Below the pieces are notes generated by a model that worked only from the letters and a program-made list of their open reading frames with translations, had not been told where the DNA came from and did no database searches. The translations under genes and the position numbers were made by a program. Positions 1 to 8,702 of a stretch of 64,000 nucleotides of DNA are shown here, one piece after another. Numbering within the stretch: the stretch's first letter is position 1; the number at the start of each line of letters is the position of its first letter. Location of the stretch: NCBI GenBank assembly GCA_019750335.1, contig JAIEOQ010000008.1, positions 741,193 through 805,192 on the forward strand, given 5' to 3'. The DNA comes from Candidatus Obscuribacterales bacterium. Its GTDB lineage: Bacteria > Cyanobacteriota > Vampirovibrionia > Obscuribacterales > Obscuribacteraceae.

Positions 1-704
1 AGGTGATCGGTCCTCTGGCCCAAGAAGCCCGGGACTTGTTCATCGAAGGTAAGCGTCCGGCGCCTTGCGTCACCAGCCGCGACTTCCGCGAACGCATGTA
101 CGACGTGCTGCGGCGGAAAGTGGCGGATCCGAAGAAGCGGGCGGCCCTCAAGGGCTACCTCGACTCGGATCTGGAAACCTGGCGTCGCAAGAAGCTCTCC
201 AAGTTCGTGCGCGCGGCTTTCCTGGAATCCTTTGCCAAGGAATGCCAGGACACCTTCGACAAATACGTCGAATGGAGCAACGCCAGCGTTCTCGGCAGCA
301 CGCCGAAGAATGCCGGTTCGAGCCGTGTTACGCGGATGGAAATGGAAGAGTGGCTGCGCAAGCTCGAGAATCAGCCCGGCTTCCAAGTGACTTCGGGTCA
401 GACCGATCGCTTCCGCCGGGAAGTGCAGGCCGCCGTTGCTCGCTGGGTCGAGGAAAACGGCGTCGGCAAGCGCGTGCCCTACACGGTGCATCGCGCTATG
501 CAAGAATGCATCGAGCGCTTCGTGTTGTCGGCGGTTACCGACGTGGTCCGGATCATTTCGGATTCCACGGCGCGTAGCAACGACGATCAGAAGAAGCTCG
601 AAGGCGCTCGCAGCCGCCTGATCAGCGAGCACGGTTTCTGCCCGCACTGCGCCAACGCCCTCTTTGACGAAGTCTCGCGCACGCGCAACTTCATCATCGA
701 GTAA
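1..704 (+). CDS. prkA: PrkA-family serine protein kinase, C-terminal part
   Basis: This is the 3' end of a gene whose start lies upstream of the window; the frame is open to the left edge. The 233 visible residues resemble the C-terminal region of PrkA/YeaG kinases: a segment FRREVQAAVARWVEENG, then a helical stretch with a DDQKK motif, the position where YeaG has TDEQKK. It ends in GFCPHCANALFDEVSRT. The kinase/AAA-like core itself is not in view. The next two genes encode YeaH/YhbH and SpoVR, the classic partners of PrkA in stationary-phase and starvation responses, which strongly supports the call. The CPHC pair near the end could bind a metal; that is inference. Confidence 0.82.
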   Translation, partial: VIGPLAQEARDLFIEGKRPAPCVTSRDFRERMYDVLRRKVADPKKRAALKGYLDSDLETWRRKKLSKFVRAAFLESFAKECQDTFDKYVEWSNASVLGSTPKNAGSSRVTRMEMEEWLRKLENQPGFQVTSGQTDRFRREVQAAVARWVEENGVGKRVPYTVHRAMQECIERFVLSAVTDVVRIISDSTARSNDDQKKLEGARSRLISEHGFCPHCANALFDEVSRTRNFIIE

Positions 705-749
705 CCAACCTTAGCTGGGTGGATCAGGCGTTAACGCAGTAATTGAATG

Positions 750-793
750 GGACCGGCAGGAGAGAGCAATCTCCTTCTGCCGGTCCTTATTTT
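750..793 (+). terminator. Hairpin with U-rich tail after prkA
   Basis: A 10-bp perfect inverted repeat (GGACCGGCAG at 750-759, CTGCCGGTCC at 777-786) is followed by TTATTTT. It lies 46 nt after the prkA stop. It would end the prkA transcript, or attenuate readthrough into the next gene. Confidence 0.6.
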
Positions 794-853
794 GTGCTCT
801 TTTCGCTTGACGGTTTTAACGTAAAGCACACCTAAGTTAGATGAGGTAATCTC

Positions 854-2467
854 ATGGCAAAGCGCCGACGAAACAAAGCTGTAGGCAATCAACTGCCGAC
901 CAGCTCTCCGGTCGAGCCTCGCATTGTATTGCTAGATCAGCATGCCCCGATGCCTTTTGCACTCAACACCCATGAGCTTGCTCTGCAGGCTCTTCTTGGT
1001 GGAGGCGTGATTACGCCCCCGCCAGGACCTGGGCGTGACCGCACCGGGCCGGACAAGGACCGATTTCGCAAACGCACGCGAGCGAAGCTGGACAAGAACA
1101 AACTCAAAGACATTCTCACTGACAATCCGGTTTTCGGCGACAAAGGCAAAGTTCGTGTGCCGGTCGACGGCGGCAAGGAACCGCGCTGGCGTCCAGGACG
1201 CGACGGTAAGGGCGGCGGCGGCCGTGGTCGCAAGGGCGGCCAAGGCTCCGAGGAACCGATTTATGTCGATATCGAGTACGAAGAGTTCATTCAATGGCTT
1301 TTCGAAGACCTTGAACTGCCCTTCTTGGAACGAAAAGATCGCTCCAAGACTCTGATCAAGACTTACAAGTTGCGTGGATTGGCAGCCACAGGTCCGGACT
1401 CTCGTATCGATTGGGAGCACACCGAAATTAGCCGTGTCGAACGCGCCATGGGCATGCTCACGGCCGACCCGGAATCTTTTCCGCTTTTGGGTACTGAGGT
1501 TCTAAAAGCGTTGCTGCAAGTTCTCGCCAAACTTGCCGTTCACAAAAAGAACCCGCTTCAGGCAAGCGACATTACCGCCGCCAAGGAAGCGCTTGAAAAT
1601 CTTTTGAACAAGGGTGCCGAAGCGCTGCCTTTGCCGGAAGGATCTCTAGCTTCGCTCGCCTTGTTTCTGGCGGAAGTGCGCAAGAAGCGTCGCGGACTTC
1701 CCGGTATCGACGAAGAGCTCGACGATCGACTCAGTCGCGCTCTTTCGGCTCTGAAAGCTGATCCTAACAAGCTTCCTTTGCTGGATCCGGAGAAGGACGT
1801 ACCGTCCGAGCGTGACGTTCCTTACCAAAAAACCGACTTCGTGTACAAACGCATTGAAGTGCGTTACGACCCGGATTCGCGCGCCGTAGTCTTCCTGATT
1901 TTGGATCGTTCCGGCTCTATGGGCGGCGATCCGTTGGCAATCGCCAAGTTCTACTTCCTGCTCAATATCATGTTCTTGCGAACGCGATATAAGGAAGTGG
2001 AAGTGGTGATGATCGCTCACGACGGCGACGCCTACGAAATCAAGGACGAGAAAAACTTCTATCAGATTGAAGTCGGCGGCGGCACCATGTTCGCTCCGGC
2101 TTACGAGATGACGTTCCAAATCGCCCAGCAACGTTATCCCAACTCAATCTGGAACCGCTACATGTTCCAAGCCACCGACGGCTACATGTTCGACGGCGAA
2201 GAGCAAGTTCGCGACTGGTGGGACCGCATCATTCGCAAGGGCGGCGACGGCGGCGGTTTTAACTTCGGCGGTTATTTGGAAATCGATCCTTGGGGCGGCA
2301 TGTCTAGCTGGCGCGGCAGCAGTTGGGCGCCGGGCGGACAAGCTCTCCGTATGCTCCGACCGGAGATCATGCGTCACGTCGGCATGGCTCGCGTCTCGAA
2401 TATGGACGGTGTGGTTGATGCCTTCAAAGCAATTTTGACTGGTGATCGCAACCAGGAGGAGGTTTAA
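854..2467 (+). CDS. yhbH: YeaH/YhbH family (DUF444) VWA-like protein
   Basis: A 537-residue protein with a C-terminal von Willebrand A-like domain. The MIDAS motif DRSGSMGG lies near residues 350-358, followed by AHDGDAYEI and the metal-site loop GGGTMF. A Gly/Arg/Lys-rich linker sits near residues 110-135. DUF444 proteins are encoded next to PrkA and SpoVR and take part in the same stress response; their biochemical role is unclear. It is longer than E. coli YeaH (about 430), mainly because of an N-terminal extension. The start is the ATG after TGAGGTAATCTC. The SpoVR gene follows after 3 nt, so the two are co-transcribed and probably translationally linked. Confidence 0.88.
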   Translation: MAKRRRNKAVGNQLPTSSPVEPRIVLLDQHAPMPFALNTHELALQALLGGGVITPPPGPGRDRTGPDKDRFRKRTRAKLDKNKLKDILTDNPVFGDKGKVRVPVDGGKEPRWRPGRDGKGGGGRGRKGGQGSEEPIYVDIEYEEFIQWLFEDLELPFLERKDRSKTLIKTYKLRGLAATGPDSRIDWEHTEISRVERAMGMLTADPESFPLLGTEVLKALLQVLAKLAVHKKNPLQASDITAAKEALENLLNKGAEALPLPEGSLASLALFLAEVRKKRRGLPGIDEELDDRLSRALSALKADPNKLPLLDPEKDVPSERDVPYQKTDFVYKRIEVRYDPDSRAVVFLILDRSGSMGGDPLAIAKFYFLLNIMFLRTRYKEVEVVMIAHDGDAYEIKDEKNFYQIEVGGGTMFAPAYEMTFQIAQQRYPNSIWNRYMFQATDGYMFDGEEQVRDWWDRIIRKGGDGGGFNFGGYLEIDPWGGMSSWRGSSWAPGGQALRMLRPEIMRHVGMARVSNMDGVVDAFKAILTGDRNQEEV

Positions 2468-2470
2468 GTC

Positions 2471-4258
2471 ATGGGTTATTATGACAAATTGACGAAAAAC
2501 TTGAAGGTTCTGGATCCGCGTATCACTGCAGCCGGACAACGCATGGGGCTCGATCCGTACACTACGGATTATCTCCTTGTCACCGACGAGCAGATGAACC
2601 AGAACCTTGTTTATGTCGCCATGCCGGTTCACTACCGGCACTGGCGATATGGCAAGTATGCTCAGCAAGAACGCGGCGGACACGTTTTCGAAGTGGTTCT
2701 CAACACCGATCCGTCTTTCTGTTACTTGGGCACCACCAACGACATCATGATGCAAGCCCTGGTGATTGCCCACGCTAAGTGGGGCCACGTGGACTTCTTC
2801 AAGAACAACAAGTTGTTCAAAGAAACCGGTGCCAAAGACATTTTGCAGCGCATGCGCGGCAACGCCGACTTCGTCCAGTCCTTGATCGACCATCCGGACT
2901 GGCGCTGGGAAGGCGTTGAGCTTTATCTGGACGCCGCTCACGCTCTCGAACATCACACCGGCTGGTTGCCGACTATGGATGGCGAAGCCGAGCGGATCGA
3001 GAATGAGCTGCGCCAGAAGCTGATGGGCGACTTGCGCCAAATGAAGTCGCGTTACAGCTTGACCAACGTCGACGCTGACAAGAAAGAGATCGAGAAAGAG
3101 ATCTTTGAGCTGGAAAACCGGCTCAAATGCCATCCTCTTAACCCGACTACCGACTTGCTCAAGTTTGTCGCCGACCCGGAAAACACCCAGCACTTGCCGC
3201 CGGAAGCTCGCCGATTGATCATGATCGTTCATGAACAGTCGCGCTACTTCCAGCCCCAAGGGCGGACCAAGTTCATGAACGAAGGGTGGGCTACTTACTG
3301 GGAGCGCGAAGTTCTCGTGCAACCGGAGTTGGGCTTGCCTTTCAACATGCACTTCCCGCTCTCCAAGTACTGGGCCATGTTCGACACTCGTCCGGTCAAC
3401 CTGTACTTCGATCCTTATGCCCTCGGCGAAGCCGTCTGGCTCTGGATCGACAAGAAGCACGGGTTTGACGAAGGCGAAGTGACCGTGAGTTACAAGCCGC
3501 TTATCCTGGACGAAGAGACCGGTGAACTTTCGGACAGCAAGAAGTCGCGGAAGTCGACCGTAACCAAGCGCAACCGCGACAAAATGTTCGAGGTGCGCCG
3601 CAATTACGACGACAATCGCTTCCTCTCCGAATTCATGGATAAGGATTTCCTCGAGCACATCAACTTGCGCTGCTTGGCTTGGATGCGCGGTACCGGTGAA
3701 AGCCAGGGCATGAAGGTCGGCTTGCTTGAGCTGATCAACAACTTGCTCAAACGGCAAGGCTGGGGTCCGAACGTCACTTATGAAGCCATGCCAGAGACTT
3801 TGAGCGGCTTGATGGATGTCATCCAAAACTGGATGAACATGGCGAACTGGACAAGCCGAGCCGGTTTGCCGCCGTTCCCGGTGAATCCGGGAACTCTGCA
3901 AGAGATGGCTCAAATTTTGCAAGTGATTGAAGCTTACGACGCCGATTGGCAATCGTTGCGGCGCCAGCTCGTGTTGCGTACCGGTTACAACTCGGTGCCC
4001 CACGTCGAGCTTGCTGACAGCGGGCGCCACACCGACGGCGTTTGGACTTTGCGCCACAAGTATGATGAGGATTTCGGGCCGTTGCTGCAAAGCGAGGCTC
4101 GCGAAACTCTGCGCTACTTCCGTTTGTTGTGCGGCGGTCCTTGCCGCTTGCTCACTAAGGAACAGCGTTATGACTGGTGGGGCCGTCCTTACGGCGATCC
4201 GGTCGACTTCGCCTATTTCACCGAAGACGGCGACACGATCAAGGAAATCTATCTGTAA
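2471..4258 (+). CDS. spoVR: SpoVR family protein
   Basis: A 595-residue cytoplasmic protein. Family landmarks are MMQALVIAHAKWGHVDFFKNN-like sequence near residues 92-112 and NEGWATYWE near residues 270-278; both match the conserved SpoVR/YcgB blocks. In Bacillus, SpoVR affects the spore cortex; in non-sporulating bacteria it is part of the PrkA-YeaH starvation module. No sporulation genes are in view, so the latter role is more likely. An AGGAGG overlapping the end of the upstream gene serves the ATG. The reverse strand over this gene is open for 648 codons, but that is a shadow. Confidence 0.92.
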   Translation: MGYYDKLTKNLKVLDPRITAAGQRMGLDPYTTDYLLVTDEQMNQNLVYVAMPVHYRHWRYGKYAQQERGGHVFEVVLNTDPSFCYLGTTNDIMMQALVIAHAKWGHVDFFKNNKLFKETGAKDILQRMRGNADFVQSLIDHPDWRWEGVELYLDAAHALEHHTGWLPTMDGEAERIENELRQKLMGDLRQMKSRYSLTNVDADKKEIEKEIFELENRLKCHPLNPTTDLLKFVADPENTQHLPPEARRLIMIVHEQSRYFQPQGRTKFMNEGWATYWEREVLVQPELGLPFNMHFPLSKYWAMFDTRPVNLYFDPYALGEAVWLWIDKKHGFDEGEVTVSYKPLILDEETGELSDSKKSRKSTVTKRNRDKMFEVRRNYDDNRFLSEFMDKDFLEHINLRCLAWMRGTGESQGMKVGLLELINNLLKRQGWGPNVTYEAMPETLSGLMDVIQNWMNMANWTSRAGLPPFPVNPGTLQEMAQILQVIEAYDADWQSLRRQLVLRTGYNSVPHVELADSGRHTDGVWTLRHKYDEDFGPLLQSEARETLRYFRLLCGGPCRLLTKEQRYDWWGRPYGDPVDFAYFTEDGDTIKEIYL

Positions 4259-4268
4259 TGCAGATTGA

Positions 4269-4306
4269 CAAAGGGGTTCGTTTAACAGCGAGCCCCTTTG
4301 TTCATT
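4269..4306 (+). terminator. Terminator after spoVR
   Basis: A 12-bp stem (CAAAGGGGTTCG at 4269-4280, CGAGCCCCTTTG at 4289-4300, one G-T pair) with an 8-nt loop, followed by TTCATTTATT. It closes the prkA-yhbH-spoVR unit. Confidence 0.7.
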
Positions 4307-4337
4307 TATTTGTGTTCAAACAAGGAGCCACTTAATT

Positions 4338-5099
4338 ATGCTCAAAGTCCTCGAAAAGCCCTTCGGGCGGACGATCAAAATTGCCCTGCTCGAAACGGCA
4401 AAAGATCAACCGACTCTCGGCTTTGAAACTCACACTCCGTTGACGACGTATTGCCGCTTGCCATACGGCAAATTCAGTTTCCGTCTGGAAGCCAACGAAC
4501 CGGTGGATTTGCTTATCCGCCTGGACAACAAGCTGCTTCTGGAACGACGACTGGAAGCCGGGACTCATACTCTGAGTCGCGGCAACGACAACAAGCCGTT
4601 CTGTTTTTTGGCGCCGGGCGAAAAGCCAGCCTTCGTTGCCGATGACGCCGGCAGCCCGCTCCCGGTTGCTACCGTAGTCGAAAGCGAAAGCAACACCGGC
4701 GAAGCCGGTATGCTTGCTGATGGCATCATCTTTGAACAAGCACCGGCAGCCGAACCTGCGGCACCGGCTCGCTTGTTTGCCGACGCCGATCCGCCGGCCG
4801 ACGCTATTCTGGCTGAAACCTACGGTTTGGTCGTGGTTCAGGTGCGTTTCGCCCACGTGAAACCGGACTTCGGACCGATTCTGCCGCCGGATTCTTTTAC
4901 TGTTATTTGCTATCAACTCAACGAGCCCGGCAACCATGCATTGGCATTGGCCAAAAACTTTCGCAAAGTGATCAAGCCTGCCTCTCCGCCGCCTGGCACG
5001 CCCGACATCCTCGATCCGGCAAATCCGACCCAGGTAGTCCCGCTACCTAAGCGTATTTGCTGTCTCGCTTGTGATCGCGGCGAACACCACGATCACTAA
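4338..5099 (+). CDS. Hypothetical protein with Cys/His-rich C-terminal tail
   Basis: I do not recognise this 253-residue protein. It has no signal peptide or membrane segment. The first ~110 residues look beta-rich, with alternating hydrophobics (YGKFSFRLEAN, VDLLIRLDNKLLLERRL). The middle is Ala/Pro-rich (EQAPAAEPAAPAR near residue 135), and a second folded part near residues 160-215 contains VVVQVRFAHVKPDFGPI. It ends in KRICCLACDRGEHHDH, whose three Cys and three His could bind metal. A good Shine-Dalgarno (AAGGAGCC) precedes the ATG. It is probably co-expressed with the next two genes. Confidence 0.6.
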   Translation: MLKVLEKPFGRTIKIALLETAKDQPTLGFETHTPLTTYCRLPYGKFSFRLEANEPVDLLIRLDNKLLLERRLEAGTHTLSRGNDNKPFCFLAPGEKPAFVADDAGSPLPVATVVESESNTGEAGMLADGIIFEQAPAAEPAAPARLFADADPPADAILAETYGLVVVQVRFAHVKPDFGPILPPDSFTVICYQLNEPGNHALALAKNFRKVIKPASPPPGTPDILDPANPTQVVPLPKRICCLACDRGEHHDH

Positions 5100-5105
5100 C
5101 CCCCG

Positions 5106-5139
5106 TTGAGAATGCCGGCAACACTGCCGGCATTCTCAA
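5106..5139 (+). repeat. Perfect 15-bp intergenic hairpin
   Basis: TTGAGAATGCCGGCA (5106-5120) is followed by the loop ACAC and its exact reverse complement (5125-5139). There is no U-tract. It lies between two same-strand genes 56 nt apart, so it may act in RNA processing or stability, or as a weak terminator. Confidence 0.65.
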
Positions 5140-5155
5140 TATCGGAGAAAGCATT

Positions 5156-5725
5156 ATGGCCACAATCCTCTGCCCATCTTGCCAGAACAAGAAGGCAAGT
5201 CATATTTCCGGCGGCAATTGCAACGGCAAACCGAGCGGCGCTAATTGCACCGCCATTACCGCCAGTCTCAGCATTAAGCTGTGCGACTCATGCGCCGCAA
5301 ATCAGAACATGTGCAAAATGTGCATGTGCAATTTGTCCGGCGTTGGCAGCACTCCTACTCCCACGGTTTCGGGCATCGTTTTCATCACTGCTCGTGACGC
5401 CGACAACGGCAAAACGTTCAGCAGTATGAAAGTCGGTGAACAAATCCATATCGAACTGGACGAAGATCAATGGTCCGGTAAGGAATGGGACGTCAAATCA
5501 ACCGGGATCGGGCTCTCGCGTCAACTGGGCAGCCAGTTCATCCAAGACCCGACCAACTATCAATACGGTACGCGCAAGTTCGTTATCGACATCCGCCAAG
5601 CAGCCTCAGGCATTAGCGGTGGCGTGATCGAACTGCACGAAGTGTACCGCTACTGGTATTACCGCTACTCCACTACGGCTGTGCCCGGTGGCAAAACCTG
5701 GCAGATCAAAGTCGACGTCAAATAA
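5156..5725 (+). CDS. Cys-rich protein with possible chagasin-like (I42) domain
   Basis: A 189-residue protein in two parts. Residues 1-62 hold several Cys pairs (CPSC, CDSC, CKMCMC), typical of a metal-binding or disulfide-rich module. Residues ~75-189 resemble the chagasin/I42 cysteine-protease-inhibitor fold: VGEQIHIELDED with a following Gly-Trp region, YGTRKFVIDIRQA, and GVIELHEVYRYWYY, in the order of the family's beta strands. The resemblance is by eye and weak; no experimentally known inhibitor loop is clear. No signal peptide is visible. It starts after CGGAGAAAGC and sits between an unknown protein and an ABM-like protein. Confidence 0.55.
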   Translation: MATILCPSCQNKKASHISGGNCNGKPSGANCTAITASLSIKLCDSCAANQNMCKMCMCNLSGVGSTPTPTVSGIVFITARDADNGKTFSSMKVGEQIHIELDEDQWSGKEWDVKSTGIGLSRQLGSQFIQDPTNYQYGTRKFVIDIRQAASGISGGVIELHEVYRYWYYRYSTTAVPGGKTWQIKVDVK

Positions 5726-5744
5726 CAGCTTGGAGAAAGCCGTT

Positions 5745-6062
5745 ATGTTTTGCGTCATCTATCAGTGGCGGATCAAAGAAGGCAAAGAGGAGCAGTTCCG
5801 AGAGCTGTGGCGCACCGTCACCAAATCGGTATACGAAAAGCACGGTTCTTTCGGTTCACGCTTGCACAAAAGTGACGACGGCAGCTTGATTGCTTACGCC
5901 CAATGGCCCAACCAAGAGAGTTGGACAACCGGCACAAAAGCTTTGAGCGACAGCTTAGTCGGAACTAACTGGCAAGAACTTATTGTGGACGAGGGAAAAA
6001 CCTTGCACAAGCTCTCTTTGCTCGATGATTTGCTCAAGCAAGAACAGTTCAGCGCAACTTAG
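5745..6062 (+). CDS. ABM-superfamily (antibiotic biosynthesis monooxygenase-like) protein
   Basis: A 105-residue protein starting MFCVIYQWRIKEGKEEQF, the typical first beta strand and helix of the dimeric alpha-beta barrel ABM fold, followed by HKSDDGSLIAYAQWPNQESW, the strand-helix unit that normally follows. Proteins of this fold oxidise small molecules or degrade heme, but many have no known substrate, and I cannot assign one. The frame is open further upstream, but the ATG at 5745 has a TTGGAGAAAGC Shine-Dalgarno and clears the previous gene by 19 nt. A strong terminator follows. Confidence 0.7.
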   Translation: MFCVIYQWRIKEGKEEQFRELWRTVTKSVYEKHGSFGSRLHKSDDGSLIAYAQWPNQESWTTGTKALSDSLVGTNWQELIVDEGKTLHKLSLLDDLLKQEQFSAT

Positions 6063-6071
6063 CTTGCACCG

Positions 6072-6113
6072 AGTGTCCGGATAGACCCCATCTATCCGGA
6101 CACTATTTTTTTT
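6072..6113 (+). terminator. Strong rho-independent terminator
   Basis: A 14-bp perfect stem (AGTGTCCGGATAGA at 6072-6085, TCTATCCGGACACT at 6091-6104) with a 5-nt loop, followed by eight Ts (6106-6113). Confidence 0.92.
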
Positions 6114-6216
6114 GACTTTTAAAAGTTGACATCCCCATCTTGTACGACAGCTTTGACTTCACTAGAACAATAACCGTAACAAAACAAGCCCCAGCGGGCT
6201 TGAGCAGGACAGTATC

Positions 6217-6957
6217 ATGGCTATTGCATATAGCTTATTTGGCATGCTCGGCGGAGTAGCCATTGCATGCGTCATCATTGCCTGGCGACTAGGAAAACGT
6301 CATAACCAGGCAGAGATTGCCGTCCTTGAGACAAAGCTGGCGGCACAAGGAGCGTTTCAATTATTCCAATTTGCCGAAATTCACTACATTCAAAAGAATT
6401 GGGTATTGGCTCGCGAGAAGGCCGAAGCTGCTTTTGCCATTGTGCAGGACAGCGACGAGTACGAGCTAAGAACCAAAATTTTGATGCTTTTGACCAATAT
6501 CTATCGCAATTCCAATGATATAGCCCGAGCGCTGGAATCGATCAACGACGCAGTCAAAACGCTAAAGCTGTTTGCTTATGCCGATCATCCTTTGTATGAG
6601 CCGGCAACCAACAGCCAAGTGACGATCCACGACATGGCTCGAGCCAGCAAAATTCGTCGACTTTTAGGCGCTGCCGAAAAGTCTATGCAACAACACGACT
6701 TTCAAACAGCCTTGAACCAGGCTCAAGAAGCCGTGGATCTTGCCCGTAAAAAGCTAGGACTCAACCACTGGATTACTTCGCTTGCTCTTTTCAAACTGGG
6801 CCGTGCTCTGGCCCTGAACGGCAATTATGCCGAAGCCCGAAACAACTTTCGTCTGGCTGAAATGACCGGCGACGACTGGGAGCACCATGTCGGCAGTGTT
6901 GCTTTAGGTCAGATACGCAAATGCATCGCCCGCTGCGACGAACGGCTCGGTTACTAG
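6217..6957 (+). CDS. Membrane-anchored TPR protein
   Basis: A 246-residue protein with one N-terminal transmembrane segment (about residues 4-24, SLFGMLGGVAIACVIIAW) followed by a basic stop-transfer patch (RLGKRHNQ). The rest is helical with TPR-like units: AEIHYIQKNWVLAREKAEAAF, LLTNIYRNSNDIARALESIN, QHDFQTALNQAQEAVDLARK and ALFKLGRALALNGNYAEARN. TPR domains bind other proteins; the partner is unknown. It lies 39 nt upstream of an APC permease and may be co-transcribed with it. Confidence 0.75.
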   Translation: MAIAYSLFGMLGGVAIACVIIAWRLGKRHNQAEIAVLETKLAAQGAFQLFQFAEIHYIQKNWVLAREKAEAAFAIVQDSDEYELRTKILMLLTNIYRNSNDIARALESINDAVKTLKLFAYADHPLYEPATNSQVTIHDMARASKIRRLLGAAEKSMQQHDFQTALNQAQEAVDLARKKLGLNHWITSLALFKLGRALALNGNYAEARNNFRLAEMTGDDWEHHVGSVALGQIRKCIARCDERLGY

Positions 6958-6996
6958 TTTACTTTTCACCCTTTCCAACACACGTGAGGAAGAACT

Positions 6997-8655
6997 ATGT
7001 CCGGACTGACGACATGGCTCGGCAAACTGTGGAAAGATGCCACACGCACCGTCGACTTCAATAAACTGGAACAGCACGAAGAAGCCGAAGCGCACGGCTT
7101 GACCATGGCCCGATCCTTAGGATTGGTATCCCTGGTTTTTATGGCCATCGCTAATATCATCGGCGCCGGTATTTTTGTCACCACCGGCACTGCTGCTCAC
7201 GATTTTGCCGGTCCTTCCATTCCTTTGAGCTACGCTATCGCCGGCATTATTGTCGGCGTACCGGCGGCACTCTGTTACGCCGAACTAGCAAGCCGTGTGC
7301 GTGGTAACGGCAGTGCCGTCAGTTACGCTTACGGCACAATCGGCGAACTAGCCGGTTTCTTAATCGGCTTCGATCTGCTCCTCGAGATGACTATCGGTTC
7401 GGCAGCAGTGGCAGCCGGCTGGGCAGCCAACTTCACCAATCTTTTGCGCTTGCTCTTCGGAGTTGAACTGCCTGAAGCTTGGCGTACCTCGCCTAAAGAA
7501 GTGAACTTTTGGCTCTTGGCTGCCACCATGCTTCTTTTCGCCGTCGGCGCCTGGTTGGCTAACGTCAGCTGGAAACAGCTGATGGGCAAAAGCGTTGCTT
7601 GGTTTCGTAACACAGTAGTCTCAAAGCTGGCTGGGTTTATCGCTGCCTGTGCCGCTTTCGGCTTGCTAGCTTTTGGCGTGCGCCAAGCAGCCATTTTTTT
7701 CCAAACCACTGAATCACTGAATTGGCCGGCTGCCGGCATTGTGATTTTGATCACGCTTTTTCTGCTGCGTGGTGTCAACCACACGGCAAAAGCCACTGTT
7801 TATCTGGTAATCATTAAAGTAGTGGTGCTTGTCGTATTCGTCGGCATCGCTGTTTGCTTCTTCAACCCGAGCAACTTGCAGCCTTTCACTCATCCGGAAT
7901 GGGGCTGGTGGGGCACGGTACGCGCTGCCGGCGTGGTTTTCTTCGCCTTTGTCGGCTTCGAAACAATCACTGCCAGTGCTGCCGAATGCAAAGACCCGCA
8001 ACGTGACTTGCCGAAAGCGATCTTGTGGGGCTTGGGCATCTGCACAGCCATTTATATGGTTGTCTCCCTTGTGCTTGTAGCCGCGGTTTCTTATACCGAG
8101 CTTTCAGGCAGTGAAGCTGCAGCGCCGATGTCCAAAGCTTTGAATATTCTCGGCTTCAGCTGGGGATCGATCTTTGTTTCATTCGGCTCGCTTGTCAGCT
8201 TGGTTTCAGTGCTTCTGGTGTCGAACTACGGACTTTCGCGCATTGCTCGAGCGCTGGCTAAATTCGGCGTGCTGCCGGCTTTTCTCGGCACCCTGACCAA
8301 GCGTACTCAAGTGCCTTTTTGGAGCACGGTAATCTCCGGTGTTTGCGTTGCTCTAGCGACACTGCTCCTGCCTGTGGAGGAGCTGTTCGAGCTTTGCAAT
8401 ATCGGCACCTTAGGCGCTTTTGCCGTAGTCTGCCTCTCGGTGATTATGCTACGACGCAAAAATCCAAATAGCCCGAGCCGTTTCCGCTGCCCCGGTTATC
8501 CTTATGTGCCGATTTTCGGCGCTCTGGCCTGCCTGGGCATGATGTTGATGCTGCCGGCTCTTAGCTGGCTGCGTTTGGCTATCTGGATGGCTATCGGCTT
8601 TACTTGGTACGTGCTGCGCGGACGCTATAACAGCATCCTCAATCGCCCGTACTAA
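6997..8655 (+). CDS. APC-family amino acid permease (cationic amino acid transporter type)
   Basis: A 552-residue polytopic membrane protein with about 12-14 hydrophobic segments after a ~45-residue cytoplasmic N-terminus. The signature IIGAGIFVTTG is in the first membrane helix (near residues 55-65), and SYAIAGIIVGVPAALCYAEL-like and FFAFVGFETITASAAECKDP sequences match the CAT/YfnA branch of the APC superfamily (TC 2.A.3.3). Its likely role is H+-coupled uptake of amino acids across the inner membrane; the substrate cannot be read from sequence. GTGAGGAAGAACT precedes the ATG. A clear terminator follows. Confidence 0.88.
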   Translation: MSGLTTWLGKLWKDATRTVDFNKLEQHEEAEAHGLTMARSLGLVSLVFMAIANIIGAGIFVTTGTAAHDFAGPSIPLSYAIAGIIVGVPAALCYAELASRVRGNGSAVSYAYGTIGELAGFLIGFDLLLEMTIGSAAVAAGWAANFTNLLRLLFGVELPEAWRTSPKEVNFWLLAATMLLFAVGAWLANVSWKQLMGKSVAWFRNTVVSKLAGFIAACAAFGLLAFGVRQAAIFFQTTESLNWPAAGIVILITLFLLRGVNHTAKATVYLVIIKVVVLVVFVGIAVCFFNPSNLQPFTHPEWGWWGTVRAAGVVFFAFVGFETITASAAECKDPQRDLPKAILWGLGICTAIYMVVSLVLVAAVSYTELSGSEAAAPMSKALNILGFSWGSIFVSFGSLVSLVSVLLVSNYGLSRIARALAKFGVLPAFLGTLTKRTQVPFWSTVISGVCVALATLLLPVEELFELCNIGTLGAFAVVCLSVIMLRRKNPNSPSRFRCPGYPYVPIFGALACLGMMLMLPALSWLRLAIWMAIGFTWYVLRGRYNSILNRPY

Positions 8656-8665
8656 GCTGAAAAAG

Positions 8666-8702
8666 AAGGAGGCGCTGACCGGCAATCTCGCCTCCTTTTT
8701 TT
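8666..8702 (+). terminator. Terminator after APC permease
   Basis: AAGGAGGCG (8666-8674) pairs with CGCCTCCTT (8689-8697), with a run of seven Ts at 8696-8702. Confidence 0.9.

Noticed and set aside
2144..4090. 648-codon open frame on the minus strand across spoVR
   Set aside because: It is fully antisense to a well conserved SpoVR protein, has no family motif and is a by-product of codon bias.
6126..6160. TTGACA at 6126 as promoter of the TPR gene
   Set aside because: No acceptable -10 at the right distance.
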